Assembly (NCBI GenBank): GCA_006503535.1
Contig: QYRS01000007.1
Span: forward strand, 1,550,001 to 1,614,000
Direction of reading: 5' to 3'
DNA: 64,000 bases
DNA from: Arthrinium phaeospermum
Taxonomy: Eukaryota; Ascomycota; Sordariomycetes; Amphisphaeriales; Apiosporaceae
Under the pieces are notes generated by a model, which saw only the letters and a program-made list of their open reading frames with translations, did no database searches and was not told where the DNA came from. This document shows, piece by piece, positions 44,780-56,980 of the stretch (its first letter is position 1; every line of letters starts with the position of its first letter). Position numbers and translations under genes: made by a program.

Positions 44780-46458
44780 CTACGCCTTGCTTCTATAAGC
44801 TAGGTTCTGGAGAAGGTGCCGATAATGAAGCTGCAAGTCTTGTGTTAGAAGAAAAAACCCCATAGTCTTCGAAGTCAGGGGTAGTGAGAAACAAGGGTCT
44901 CAAACTTACACTATCCGCAGCCGCCCCCAGCGCATGAACGCCCGTCATCCGAAGGAACCACCCGGGCTGGATCTTCTCGATAAACAGACTGGCGTCCTCG
45001 TCCCTAACATCGGGATTCAGCAGGATCTCCCGGGGAAACGCGGGCTTCACCGTCGCGGGCCGGCCGATGCCGATCAGGTCGCACCCCCCGCCGGCCAGCG
45101 CCGCCTCCATGCCCGCGCGCGACCGGAAGCCGCCCGTGACCATCAGGGGCACGTCGCCGCCGATCTCGCCGCGCACCGCGCCCGCGAACTCGAGGAAGAA
45201 GGCCTCGCGGGCTTTAGTGCGCTCCGATTTCTTTTGGGGCTGCTGCTTCTTCTCGTCGACGGCGGTGCTGTTGGGGGTCTCTTCGGTGGTGCCGGTGCTC
45301 ATCTAGCATTTTCCCCCGTCAGTATAGCGTACCAAAAGCAAGAGAAAAAAAGAAAGAAGAGAAGGGCTGGTTTGGTTCATGACTCACAATGGGATTCTCG
45401 TACGTGCCCCCGCTGACCTCGACAAAGTCGACGCCCGCCTCGGTAATGAGCCGGAGCTGCGCCAGGCAGGCCTCCAGCTCCGCGGGCGACTGGTGGTCCG
45501 CCGAGTTGAGCTTGATACCGATGCAGAACCCCGGCGGCACCGCGGCGCGCATCGCCCCGATGATGTCGACGACGATCTTGGCGCGCGCGGCGGGCGAGCC
45601 GCCGTAGGCGTCGGTGCGCTTGTTGGACTTCTCGGATAGGAACTGGGCCAGCCTGTACGTTGATTCGGTCAGCCAGTGGGACCTGTCTCTTTACGACGAA
45701 AATAGGGAAAGAGTGCTCACAGATAACCATGCGCCGCATGGATCTCGGCCCCCGCGAACCCGGCCTCGGCGGCTAGCTTTGCCGTCTCCGCAAAGCGGTC
45801 CACGACGTGCCGGATCTCATCCGCGGTCATCTCGCGCGGGGTTCCGAAGACGAGCGCCCCCATCAGGCGAGCCAGCAAGCCGGAGCCAAAGTCGAGGGCG
45901 ACGGCGCTGGGCGCAATGGACGGGGCCCAGATCCCGCGCGTGCCGGCGCCGCGGTGAGACTGGCGGCCCGGGTGGTTGATCTGGACGACGGTCGGGGTGG
46001 CGCCGTCCGGGTTGCACGAGCGCGCCCAGCCCTTCCAGACTTCTAGCAAGGCCTCGCGCTCCAGGGCGTGGTTGTAGGCGGCGTTGGCTTTGTCGCCGAC
46101 GTACTGGGTGTCGACGTCGACATTGCCTATTCCAGACCAGATCGGTGTTAGTATATTGATATACAAAAGATAAGTAGTCAGCCAGATCAATGAGAAAACG
46201 AAGCATAATTGAACACAAGACGATGTTGTTATAGGATTAGGTAAGCCGTGCTATACTGTAAGTTGTATGCATGTACGTACCGGTTAGCACTAGACCCCAG
46301 CCGCCCTTCGCCCATTCGCTGTAGACAGCGTTAGTTGCCCGACTGGGAAGTGCATCCCTGTCGGCCAAACCCTCCGCCAGGGCGGCCTTGGCCAGGCGAT
46401 TGGGCAGTACAAGTCCACATCGGAGCGTCAGGGGCTTCGCAATCGCCAGGTCGGACAT
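44780..46458 (-). CDS. Old-Yellow-Enzyme-family NADH:flavin oxidoreductase
   Basis: Five exons: 46458-46281, 46126-45721, 45652-45388, 45302-44910 and 44830-44780. Introns are 154, 68, 85 and 79 nt; all junctions keep frame, for 430 residues. The FMN-barrel landmarks are [16 protein letters not shown], a substrate-pocket [31 protein letters not shown] across the exon 2-3 junction, [26 protein letters not shown] and LIGIGRPA. The usual Tyr/His active-site positions fit the HPGRQ and HAAHGYL blocks. The enzyme likely reduces activated C=C bonds with NAD(P)H through FMN. A charged, low-complexity insert ([16 protein letters not shown]) follows the start of exon 4; it may be a loop unique to this relative. 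Cytosolic; no signal peptide. Confidence 0.92.
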
Positions 46459-46983
46459 GATCTTCGATCGATGGATAAAAGAGTGACTAGTTAGTTGCGT
46501 TTCAAGTTTCGTGACATACAAATCTCTACCTTGGTTGACGACGGCGGCTAACTACCTCGGCTGGCTTCTTATAGGTGGAATCAGACGCAGGTCAATCAAT
46601 GTGTTCGGAGACTTTCCCCTGGAACAGCTATTTGCGCCGACGGTGGGGCGGCTCGAAACATGGCACGATCGCTATCCCACGAGAAGCGCAGCGCTGGCTA
46701 GTGTCTCCCACGATCCAGCCGGTGCAATTAACTGCCCGCCGGCGCCCTGTTACACCTCTTGTTACTCATACTTCGCTGGTTTTTGTCACGTCCTCATGCC
46801 CGGCGGTTAGATTAATGGCGGAAAAACGGGACAACCTCTAAAGGCAAGCCTGAAATAAATGCACTCGGCGCTTGTTATATTTACATAACTAGTCTAAGTA
46901 CAGGGCGGTAGAATAAAGGCCCCGATGAACCGGGGTATCGTCTGAGAAAGACGGCAAGATACTTTCGAATCACGCCGCCTTCT
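46459..46983. other. Intergenic, no gene seen
   Basis: About 525 bp between the OYE start and the 3' end of GH131, both on the minus strand. It contains the OYE promoter; only random frames. Confidence 0.45.
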
Positions 46984-48104
46984 CTAGGCAGAGCGCTGAA
47001 CGTGTCTGGCCTTTCGCTTGCGGCCTGTCGAAGAGCAAGTTAGATCATGTTTACTTAAGGGGTTAAATAGGAATACTACTTACAAGGCCGGGCGGTGGTG
47101 CTGGCTTTAGCGGCACTCGTAGTGGCAGCCTGAGTAGGCTGGGCCGTTGACGAGGCGGGAGCCGACGAAGCCTTAGCCGAAGTCGCAAGGGTGGTCGGCA
47201 CGGGGGCAGCGGCGGCACTGCTGCTAGCGGCGACCGGCTTGGCGGGAGCAGAAACGGGAGCGGCAACGGGAGCGGGGGCAGGGGCAGGAGCAGCATCGGC
47301 GGAGCCGGCGGCACTGCCTGAACCGATGGCAGTGGTCAAGTCACCGCTCTCGATGTAGACACCGGAGAAGAAGATATCCTCGTTCTCGTCCTTGTAGCCG
47401 TTTCGGGCCAGCTCCAGGACACCCAGATGCCAGTCGGCCCCGTTGCTCGACGTGCTGGCCTTGACGGGCGCCACGGCCTGCTTGAGGACGTCGGCGCCGG
47501 TCGAGTGCCAGAAGCCGACGGTGCCGGCGTCGAAGTCGATCTCGTAGGCGACGTTGTGCCAGACGCCGGCCTCCCAGGGGGCGTCCCACTGGGACTTGCT
47601 GTCGGCGAACCAGCGGAGGGCGGGGTCGGACTCGCCGGCGGCGCCGCTGATCCAGCCGGCCTTCATCTCGGTGAAGTGGCTCTCGAAGAAGGCGATCTGG
47701 TGCTCGCGGTTGACCGAGGGCGCGTTGGCCTCGGACCGCTTCATGCTGAAGTGGTAGTAGACCTTGCCCTTGTTGATGGCCGCCTTGGTCTCGGGGATCA
47801 GCTCGGTCCGGCGCATCGCGTCGCCGTTCCAGAACGCGCTGTCCGTCAGCGAGATCTTGACGCCCTGCTTGGACGCCCCGTCGGCCGGGTTCTTGTACTC
47901 GGCCGACAGGTCCACGTACTCGCCCGTCTCGCCCTTGCCGTGGATGTAGTACTGGTACTCGCCCACCGGGTTCGAGAAGGACCACTTGTCCAGGTCGGCC
48001 GACGAGGCGTAGTCGTTGAAGCGGCCGTCCCAGAGCACGGTGCCGGCCGAGACGGCACTGGCGGCGAGCAGGACGGTGCTCGAAATCTGCGAGGTGAACA
48101 TCAT
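46984..48104 (-). CDS. Secreted glycoside hydrolase family 131 beta-glucanase
   Basis: Exon 1, 48104-47084, and a short exon 2, 47024-46984, with a 59-nt intron (GTAAGT donor, GACAG acceptor), give 353 residues. A signal peptide (MMFTSQISSTVLLAASAVSA) precedes the GH131 domain: LWDGRFNDYASSADLDKWSF, NPVGEYQYYIHGKG, AMRRTELIP, KVYYHFSMKRS, HQIAFFESHFTEMK, and FHSTG-like GFWHSTGADVL. After about residue 265 comes an Ala/Pro/Ser/Thr-rich linker, and the last exon encodes a basic tail (RKRKARHVQRSA). Characterised GH131 enzymes act on beta-1,3-, 1,6- and 1,4-glucans. No CBM1 cellulose-binding module follows the linker, which is unusual for such a tail. Confidence 0.9.
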
Positions 48105-49083
48105 GGTGGCAAAAGGCTTGGAAAAAGAGTGAGTGTGGGAGTGTAGAGACTGGCTCTGCAGAATGAATGAATGAATGACAACGAGCGACTCAGCCGCCGA
48201 GATGAAAACGAACGTGGGGTGAGAAGGCAAGAGTGCGAGAATGCGACGTGGAAGCAAAATCAAAAGAAACCGGCCATTGCGAAGTCGTTGCTGTTCTTTT
48301 ATACGGCAGACATATCACGAATCTGGATGCCGTGCCCCACGACCACGGTAATTTGGCAGTTTCAGGTGCTACCGGTCGGTTGACAGCGTGGGTGAGCATG
48401 GAATGATGAAGGGATCGCCTGGGTCGACCCCGACCCCTGCAGCCCCTGCTGTCGTCTGATATAAATTGTATGCGGGTCCCCATAACACATGCAACGGCCA
48501 AACTCCACACCAAGCCTCGGATCTTCCCGAGCGAGCGAACTCTTCTCTTGTCCTGGACCCGGCTGGCTGGTTGGCAGACAGATGTAACTCATTATCGACT
48601 TATTCTATAGGCCCGTCTTGTACCAGTCATCTTGAGGCTGAGGAAAGGGGGCATGGGGGCCCAGAAGAACACATTTGTTGGACACTGCTTGCCACTTTCG
48701 GGCCTTTCGAATCTCTTGGACATGGGACCAATACTCACTCATCTACAGTGGAGTCTGGCCCCGGAGAAACTTATCAACAACACCTGTATAAAGATAGAAG
48801 TAGAGGGGCCAGGCCGGAGAAATTGTGCCTCTTGCCGTGTTGATGGATACTTCAGCTTCACAATTCACGTTTGCCGTAAGAGCGGACTACACAATGTAGG
48901 CAATCGCCGAATGACGATTGATGATGCTCTCTATATACGAGAAACTTTTGTCCGGCTATAGCAATTCAGTGCAAACGGGTTGGGGCAACGAAAAATGCAA
49001 ATCTAGCGCTGTCGTCTGCGAATGGCCATTGTCACACAGTGACAGACAAAAGTAGTCGCGACACTGTAACCAACGGGCTGTAT
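48105..49083. other. Intergenic, no gene seen
   Basis: About 980 bp between the GH131 start (-) and the REI1 stop (-). It includes the GH131 promoter (GAATGAATGAATGA microrepeat at about 48161-48175) and the REI1 3' flank. No supported frame. Confidence 0.45.
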
Positions 49084-50886
49084 CTACAAAACTGCAATGG
49101 GGTTAGTATATGTTGACGGAAAACGGTCATGGCTGGGCAAGACTTACTCTGGTAGTTGTAGTACTTTTGCTGGTTGCCCTTCTTGTTGACGTTCCATTCC
49201 TGGCGTCGCTGGGCGTTGTGCTCCACCTTACGGGCACGCTTCTCAGCACGCTTGACTTCCTTCTTCTTCTCGTCCGTCACGCCAACCATGCCAACACCGC
49301 CCTGGTCGCGGGGGATGACTGCGGTGGTTCGGCCACGTTCTTGACGAGCAACCTGGTTGTCGCCACTGGGCTCGCCGGGTTCCACAGTGCTGCCTTCGAG
49401 AGCCAGTCGCTCGGCTCTCTCCTCGGGGGTGGGGTAACTGTGCAAGTTCTGGCGGTAGTACTTCGCCAAAGACCGGTGGCCTACGGCACGGCCAGAAGGC
49501 AAATGCAAAGATGTATCGTCATAGAAAATGGCGCGGTGCTGGTGAGCATGTGAATGCCAGCCATCTGGTTGGTGGTGAGCGCGAGGGTCGTGAGAGGAGT
49601 GATGGGGGTGCTTATCAAGTCGCTCATATTGATGAATATGGCCCTCAATCGGAACTGATGTGATATCATCCGAATCGCATGATGATTCCGAGCTGTCCGT
49701 CTCCCAGCCTTCCTCTGTTTCCGTGATCTCTTCGCCATCCTCTCCAACTGCCTTGGCCGGTCGTCGTGCGCCCAGCTTGACACCGCCCGACTGCTTGTCG
49801 CCGTCGACAGACTCGTCGTCAGATTCTTCGTCATCGGAGTAGGTGCTGCGGAAGTCGTAGAATTCTCCAATCTCAAGCTGCTCGTATTCAGTGGTGTAGG
49901 GGATCTTGCAATGTCCCTTGTCTCTCATATGTGTCTGTACCGCAAATGCATTGTTTCTCATCTTGCCACAGTACAAGCATTCACAGAGCTCATGAATGCG
50001 CCCCTGCAGATACTCAATCAAGCCATCCAGGTTCACCAGGTACTCCTTCTCGGGTATGAAGCATCCGTGGATTCTCTCCATGTGAGTGACGTTGAGAGGG
50101 ACGGTCGGCGACTGGTAGTTGCAGAACAAGCACGACTTAAGTGTGACGGTAGGGACGGGAGTTGCAGCCGTAGAAGCAGCCTCATCGGCATTTTCGGACA
50201 CGTGCTGTCTCTCACGCTGCGCTTGGTCGGAGGGCTGGGGGTTGGAAGGTCGCTTGACAGGCGACGGCCTCTCGTTGTCAGAGCGCTCCTTGAGGTTGGT
50301 CTTCTTCATGTTCTCGACAACCTCGCTGAACTCATCCTCAGCATCGGAGTCGACATCTTCCTTCTCGACGGGCAAGGGTTCCCCAAGAGAGAAAGTAGAG
50401 CTCATAACGGAGCTGGCATCGTCGGCGTTCACGCTCTGTCCCTTGCGCTGCATGGCCATCTCTCTAGCCTTGTGCTTTTGACTTCCCAGATGATTCCGGT
50501 AAGAGTTCTCGCTGAAGAAGTTCTTCTGGCAAACCTCACAAGGCTTTTGGAAACCGGCTTTGTCAGCTTCGGCGGAAGTGGCAGCCCTGGCTTGCAGGAC
50601 CTTCTCGGTGAAGACTTCAGAAGAGATGGGAGGCAGGGAAGCTACACGGCGCTTGAGGTTGTATCGGCTGAGGAGAAGAATTGGTCAGTCGATGTGATAA
50701 AGCCAAAGGAAGACAGGGAGAACGAGGTAACTCTTGTACTTACTGCCAATCGCCCTTCATATGACTCTTCTGGGTTTCAGCAAACCTGAAAGCCACTTGA
50801 CAAGTGTTGCAGGTGTACTGGTGGGAGGAAGTATCGGGCTTCTCAGCAGCGCCGTTTGAAGGCCTGCTCGAAGATATTGTTGCCAT
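49084..50886 (-). CDS. REI1: Cytoplasmic pre-60S factor Rei1 (zinc-finger protein)
   Basis: Exons 50886-50744, 50667-49148 and an 8-nt last exon 49091-49084 (stop TAG), with introns of 76 and 55 nt, give 556 residues. Four zinc-finger units are visible: YTCNTCQVAF...HMKGDWH, KPCEVCQKNFFSENSYRNHL, KSCLFCNYQS...HMERIHG and CLYCGKMRNN...HMRDKGH. Also present is the conserved GDWHRYNLKRRVASLPPIS linker, assembled across the first intron. A long acidic/His-rich region and a basic C-terminus (RAEKRARKVEHNAQRRQEW) follow. Rei1 recycles the Arx1/Alb1 export factors from the pre-60S subunit in the cytoplasm. The tiny final exon adds only Leu and the stop after a split codon; without it the frame would extend about 20 residues into the intron. 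Confidence 0.93.
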
Positions 50887-52961
50887 AATCGACGCGGGGT
50901 GAATGCAACCACCAGATGGATGTAGCGGAATTTAATGCGATTGTGATGAATGGTGGTGTAGGTACAGGCGAACTGCAAATCGAAGTAACAATCGAGGTGT
51001 AGATTCCTATGGAGACTCTGTAGACAACCGGACCGGGCGGACAAGAGCTGATGAGAGACTATCAGGTGTCAAGGTCGCAGTTAAAAGGCTTGAAAATTGA
51101 GTCTTCGTATGCTCTGGAGTATGCGACAACAATCGACTTTAGTACGATTGTTGAGGGAGATGTCGGGAGAAGGTATGCAGAAGGTGAAAGTCCGCCACCG
51201 TTGAAGTGTTGATAGTGGACTCGGCAGTGCGCTCCTTCTGGCTGCTGTCGTAGCTGCTACGCAATTCCAGATGTTAGTAACGAGGAGCAGTCGCGGGGTG
51301 GGATAAACAGTCTGAGTCCTGTCTCCTACCTTTTAAGGCCCTTTAAAGAGTCTTTTTCCTAGAAATAGCGAAGCTCGTGAACTTCTTTCCTTGACTTGAC
51401 AGGGAAATGGCAGGTGAAAAGTCCTCAGACAAAAGTCCAGGGCATCTGATGGAGGGGTTTATCGTGTGGGTGGCGTTATCTAATGTGGTGGGGGTTTTGA
51501 TCGAATCTCCAGTCATCAGGCAAAATTTCAGCAGGTACGTCAGGGCATGCAGAGGCCCAAAGTCCAGGGCTGAACGCCAAGAGGGAAAAACACAGGGAAA
51601 AGATGGGGAAGGGCGGCAATCCTCCTAACAGGTGGTCCATTGAATACCAGTAGCAGCCCGGTAGTATACATTTTGCATCTACTTACCCTAGAGATGCATA
51701 TACCCATGCCATGCACCACCACTGACTAATAGGTGTCCGCTTATGACTCCTACTATAGAATCTTCTATATGAAGTTATGTAATATTGATTCTGGAGACGA
51801 GCCCTTAGCAGCGTCAAGTTCTCCCTTCACAAGTGTTAACAGCAGTCGCCAGGACGGGACTTTTGGAGAGGCCAATGTTGCCATGTTATCATGGGTGAAA
51901 GCCCGAGCAAGAGTCGCTGGGAGTCGGGCGCGCCCCCGGTCTCCCCACAAAGCAACTCAAATGACATGCAGTTCAACGCTCGGGATCTACTAGGTTTGGC
52001 AGTTTTTCAGTACAGAAAAACCAACTCTTTGCCTAAGGTCGCTACTTAATCCATATCAATTTGAAGGAACACAAGTACCGGTTTGTTCCCGTTAGCTCGG
52101 ATGCAACCGACTGCATTGGGTGATGGATATCACCGGCCGTGTTACTGTCATATGTACAACAATATGAATGATGGGACATGACATGGCATGGCATGGTATG
52201 GCAGGACCTCCAGTTTCCTTGACTTGTGAGCATGTGCATGTGCATGGTCAATACAGGCATGGAGATATTCGCGGAAAAAGCTGATGCGATGCGATGCGAT
52301 GGGCTTCTTGAATGTTGATTGATGGACGAATGGAGTCTTGCTCCAGGAGTAAGTACATACGTAGTGGCCCCTAACGGCTTGGAACTTTGAACACTTGGTC
52401 AAGCTGGCCGTCTACATTTGGCGTATGCCGCAGATCCCGGCCGGAAACCTAGACCTACCTAGTGGACCGTCCGTCGTTAGGTGCGCTGGGAACCATTGCC
52501 CATCATTGCGTAGCACCTAAACACTCATCTACTACCATCCATGCATCTATTGTATGACGAGGCTGACATACCGAGCGTGTTCTTTCGCATGATGGACTCA
52601 GGCCTCCTGTCGCTCTCCGACTACGTTAGATAACATCGAGGCCAGAGCCCCAGAGCCCTGGTTGACGAGACGCCGTCTTGGAGCTGCAACCGAGAACCAC
52701 CGCTGCTGTTAGCTCGACCGAGCCCGCCCCAACCCGCCCCTAGGCCCATCAACTCCCAGGAACCGATCCTCTTTCTTCAGATCGGCCGGTGTTCCCTACA
52801 CATTTCAATACGACCAACACGACCTCCGACACGTCTGCAATTCTGTGCCCTCGACCGCATCAACGCCGCCATCCCCTCTTGTCCGCGCAAACGAGGGTGA
52901 CCCCCCGAGGCATTTGCCGCGCATCTGCTGCCGGAATCCCGTGCGACTCGACCTCCATGTC
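50887..52961. promoter_or_regulatory. Divergent intergenic region REI1 / HECT ligase
   Basis: About 2.1 kb between divergent starts. No gene is supported; short ATGGC-type tandem words occur at about 52180-52200 and GCGAT words at about 52283-52301. The frame of the HECT gene is open upstream to 52845 but offers only GTG there, so the leader likely ends at 52962. Confidence 0.45.
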
Positions 52962-55900
52962 ATGACACGCGACACGACAAGGATGCCCGACTGCGCTCAC
53001 GGCCATGGCAGCCTCGAAGCAGAAATCCTCGCCGCCTTGTGGGAAGAGGTTCCCTTTTCGCGACTGCCCATAGATGCCCCTGCCGAGCTGAAGGAGTTGG
53101 TCATAGACATCGAGAACCCCAAGCGAGTGCACGCCATCTACCGCGCCAGTCGTCGACACAACATCCAGCTGCTGGTCGAGAAGTTCATATACCAGCTCCG
53201 ATACGGCTGCGGCTCCGACGACTGCCCGACTTCGACATGCTTCAGCTGCCGCACACGCCTAGCTGGCCGGGCCCCCATACGGCGCTATAGCCCGACCAGT
53301 GCCAGGACGTTGGCCATCTACCTTGCCAGCCAGGATAATCCAGAATCGAGACTCTGTCCTAATCTAAAGGGCTCGAAGGGGCCGGGTGATGCGATAAAAC
53401 CCTTAATATTCGGGCCCAAACCAGGTGTTCGTACGCCGGAGCGTGGGCAGCCCAAGCCGTTCAAGCCCCATAGCAGCTACCATCGTACAAACACCCTGGA
53501 GGAAGAGGAGAAGCCGAAATCGCCATCATCTCCTTCTAGCCCCAAAGCAGCGGCATATTCGGCCTCTCCCGTGGAAGGCAGCCAGGCGAGTGGCAATGCG
53601 GTACCCCGCAGACCCTATAGCGGAACGCGATCCCCAAATCATGTCGTCGCCCGGGTGACGATCACCGAGCGACCTATACGCAAGGACTATAGATCATTCG
53701 CTGCGAATGTCTTCGGCACCGTCGCCTTTAAGATGTTAGAGTGGCTCACGCCTCAGAACCTCGAGGCTATATCAGAGAACGCAGCTCAAGTAATGAGAAG
53801 TTCGGCGGCAACTGATCCTCAAGAGAACTCCCCTAACCGCATTGACATGCTGGATGGACAGTTCGTACCGTCAGGATCAACTTCGGTGGACTTTGAAGAA
53901 CCCCGTTACGATAAGCCTGGCTCTCCTCGCATTCCTCCACAAAGGCCGTTGCCGCCTGATGCTCGCCAGGCTCCCGGATGTTCACCCGATGACGGAGACA
54001 AAGACCTCGACCGGAAACCTCTGCCTAATGGAGTAGCTGGTAACCAGGCGACTCGGCCAGGACATTCAAAGAAGAGATCTAGCGCCAGACTTCGAACATC
54101 TACATCAGCCAGGCCTCAGATCAAAGTCACGTCCGACCACTACTCCGAGCAGCATCCCGACCAACCCCTGTCTGGATTGAAATCACCACGGGCAAATACG
54201 GGACAACTGGATCATTTAGCCAACGGGTTCTCGGTTTCAGGTCCTGCTCTCTCGCGTCAATCATCGTCTGAGAAGTTGGAACAGGAACTCAGCAGCCCAA
54301 CAGCCACAGATGCCAAATGGAGTAATTCGGATGTCCATGATGGAGAGGTCAACGGCGTACATCCAGCAGGGGGCGATGTTATCGCCGAATCAAACCCCAC
54401 GCGGGGTGCTTTGATGGACTCGGAGTGTTCCGATGCGAGCAACGGTATCGTTGAGGGTGAAGTTAGCATTGACGAAACGCTGCCACAGTCACTACCGAGT
54501 CTGCGTAACGATACGATAGATTTCATTTGCGATGTGCTTCAGGAGGACGGGACCACGGAGACGCACATGCTTGAGCCTCCTTCCATAGAGAACTCTCTCA
54601 AGCGGAGATCCAAACCTTTGAGGCGCAAAAGGGGAGCTGACGGCGCCTACCGCTCTAACCTTAGGCTCGAGTGGAAGCTGTTCATTGAGCAGAGCATTTT
54701 CAACACTTTGAGTGACCCATACGCCATACTCGAGTCGTTCGGCGAACGCGACACCTTGCTGGACTCTCAAAGTCTATGGTACTACATGTTGAGGATGACC
54801 CGAGTCGCTCCCAGTCTGGTATTGGATAGCCTGTGGATTGCTTCATCGAGTCTTTTTGCTCCGCCCAGGGCGCTACAGACAACCCAGGCCTCAAACGCCA
54901 AAGGATTCCCAAAACACTCCCGGCCGCTTACGAACGACCAAGCCGGCGCGGTCCTGTCCGTGTGTTTCCACGCTCTGGTGGCCCTTGCGCCACTGCTGGA
55001 AGATCCCAAGCAACTCATGGACATGTCACGAATCCGATCCCACGGCCTCACAAGATCAGGTTCGGGAGCTATTGCATCCCAGCCAACGTCTTTGTGTCTT
55101 CAGTACGAGGATGCCTTCTCGGATGATTTGGCACTGCGATTGGCGAGGCGGCTACTGACTGCTATACCTGCGCGGAGGTATTTTGATGAGCTGTTGCAGT
55201 TTGATCAAGACGAAGAAGACGTTGGTGGCGACTCCGACATACTCGAAACCCTCCTATCGCATATCGAGATATCCAACAGCTATCCTCAGACGCTTGTGGA
55301 GTTTTCTGATGCCGAAAGACAAATGCACGAGAAGCGAGTTCCCGTGTTACTGCTCGACTGGGCGAGAACCATTATGATGGGCGAGTGGGAAGGCAAACCC
55401 GAGGTTGCTGGTAATGGCCCTTTTGGCGGTGCCCTTTCATTATTTGAGGCCATGTGTAAGTCATCTGAGTGTCCCATATCAGTGCAATATTAAAAAGCTA
55501 ACAAAACGCAGATTCGAAGCGGAGTTCTCTCATGCTAGCCGACGCTGCTTTCCGTACGGAATATTTCGGCGACCGGCTGGATGCTATCAACATGCCAGTC
55601 TCGTGGCTGACCTGCAACTCCACCCGCCAAAAGGTCCATTTGCTGGACTATCCTTACATATTTCACCCGTCATCTTTGGTGTCGTACTTTCGTGGCATTA
55701 ACTTCTCCCGCATGAGTCGAGCCTACGAGGAGTCCCATTCCTTGCAGAGCCGGATCCGCGCAATAGTAGAGCCCGACAGCTTAGTTACCGAACCGCACCA
55801 GCGAAATGTCCTTCAAGACCTTCTCAGAGTCCCGTCGGCCAAGTTCCTTATTTTGGACATTGGCAGGCAGACTGTAATCAGAGACGCGTTTGACCAGCTG

Positions 55901-56980
55901 TGGCGGAGGGAGGAGCGTGAGCTCATGAGACCCCTCAAGGTCCATCTTGGCGAGGATTCTGGAGAGGAAGGCTTCGACTCGGGCGGCGTTCAGCAGGAGT
56001 TTTTCCGTCTGGCCATCGCCGAGGCGTTGAACCCGGATTTCGGCGCCTTTGCCATCGATGACAGGACCCGGATGACCTGGTTCCAGCCAGGTTCCCTGCA
56101 ACCGGATTGGAAGTTTGAGCTGATCGGTCTCCTGATCTCTCTCGCTTTGCACAACGGATTGACGCTTCCCATCACCTTCCCAAAGGCCTTGTACAAGCGA
56201 CTGCTTGGCGAGCCCGTCACGGAGCTCCACCACATTGCCGATGGCTGGCCAGACCTCGCCAATGGACTTACCACGCTCCTCGAGTGGGACGAGAAGGACG
56301 GCGCCGTCGAGGACATCTTCGCCCGCACCTACGAGTTCTCCGTCTCCATGTTTGGTCAACCCGTCTCCCGCGAGATGGACGCGTCCAGCACGGCCGCGTG
56401 GCCGCAGTTCACGAGCAGCGTGCCCGCGAGCAGCAGCGAGAACCCCGAGGACGCGCCCCTGGTCACGGGCGACAACCGCGAGGCCTACGTGAGCGACTAC
56501 ATCCGCTACCTGACGGACGTGAGCGTGGCGCCGCAGTTCGCGGCTTTCGCGCGCGGGTTCCGGACCTGCCCGCACCCCAAGTCGCTGCGCCTGCTCAACG
56601 CGCCGCTGCTGCAGTCGCTCGTCGAGGGCCAGCAGGACATCGACATTGGCGAGCTCAAGCGCGCGGCCCGCTACGTCGGCTGGGACGCCTCGCACCGCAC
56701 CGTGCGCGACTTCTGGAGCGTCGTCCGCCGCTACGACGACGGCATGCGCCGCAAGCTGCTCGAGTTCGTCACCGCGTCCGACCGCGTCCCCGTCGGCGGC
56801 ATGCGCAATATCCAGTTCGTCGTCCAGCGCAACGGCGAGGAGGAAGGGGATGGCGGGCATTTGCCCACCGCTTACACCTGCTACGGCACCCTCTTGCTGC
56901 CCGAGTACCGCGACAAGGAGGCCTTGGCCGAGAGGCTGCGCATGGCCCTGGAGAACGCGCAGGGATTCGGTTTCGCGTAG
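52962..56980 (+). CDS. AZUL-HECT E3 ubiquitin ligase (UBE3A/Hul4-like)
   Basis: Exons 52962-55455 and 55512-56980, with a 56-nt intron (GTAAGT donor, CGCAG acceptor), give about 1,320 residues. The first in-frame ATG is at 52962. Near the N-terminus, YQLRYGCGSDDCPTSTCFSC is the zinc-binding AZUL domain otherwise typical of UBE3A. The next about 600 residues are Ser/Pro-rich and disordered. The C-terminal HECT domain has RPLKVHLGEDSGEEGFDSGG, NGLTLPITFPKALYKRLLGE, and the active-site loop LPTAYTCYGTLLLPEY with its catalytic Cys at about 56879-56881. The thioester-forming enzyme transfers ubiquitin from an E2 to substrates, probably in the cytosol or nucleus. The frame is intact; an additional 5' exon cannot be excluded. 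Confidence 0.92.

Noticed and set aside
41957..48104. A biosynthetic or catabolic gene cluster (esterase, OYE, GH131)
   Set aside because: No backbone synthase, regulator or transporter; the genes are separated by a kinase relic and have unrelated roles.
52845..52961. HECT ligase start at 52845
   Set aside because: That codon is GTG; the first in-frame ATG is 52962.
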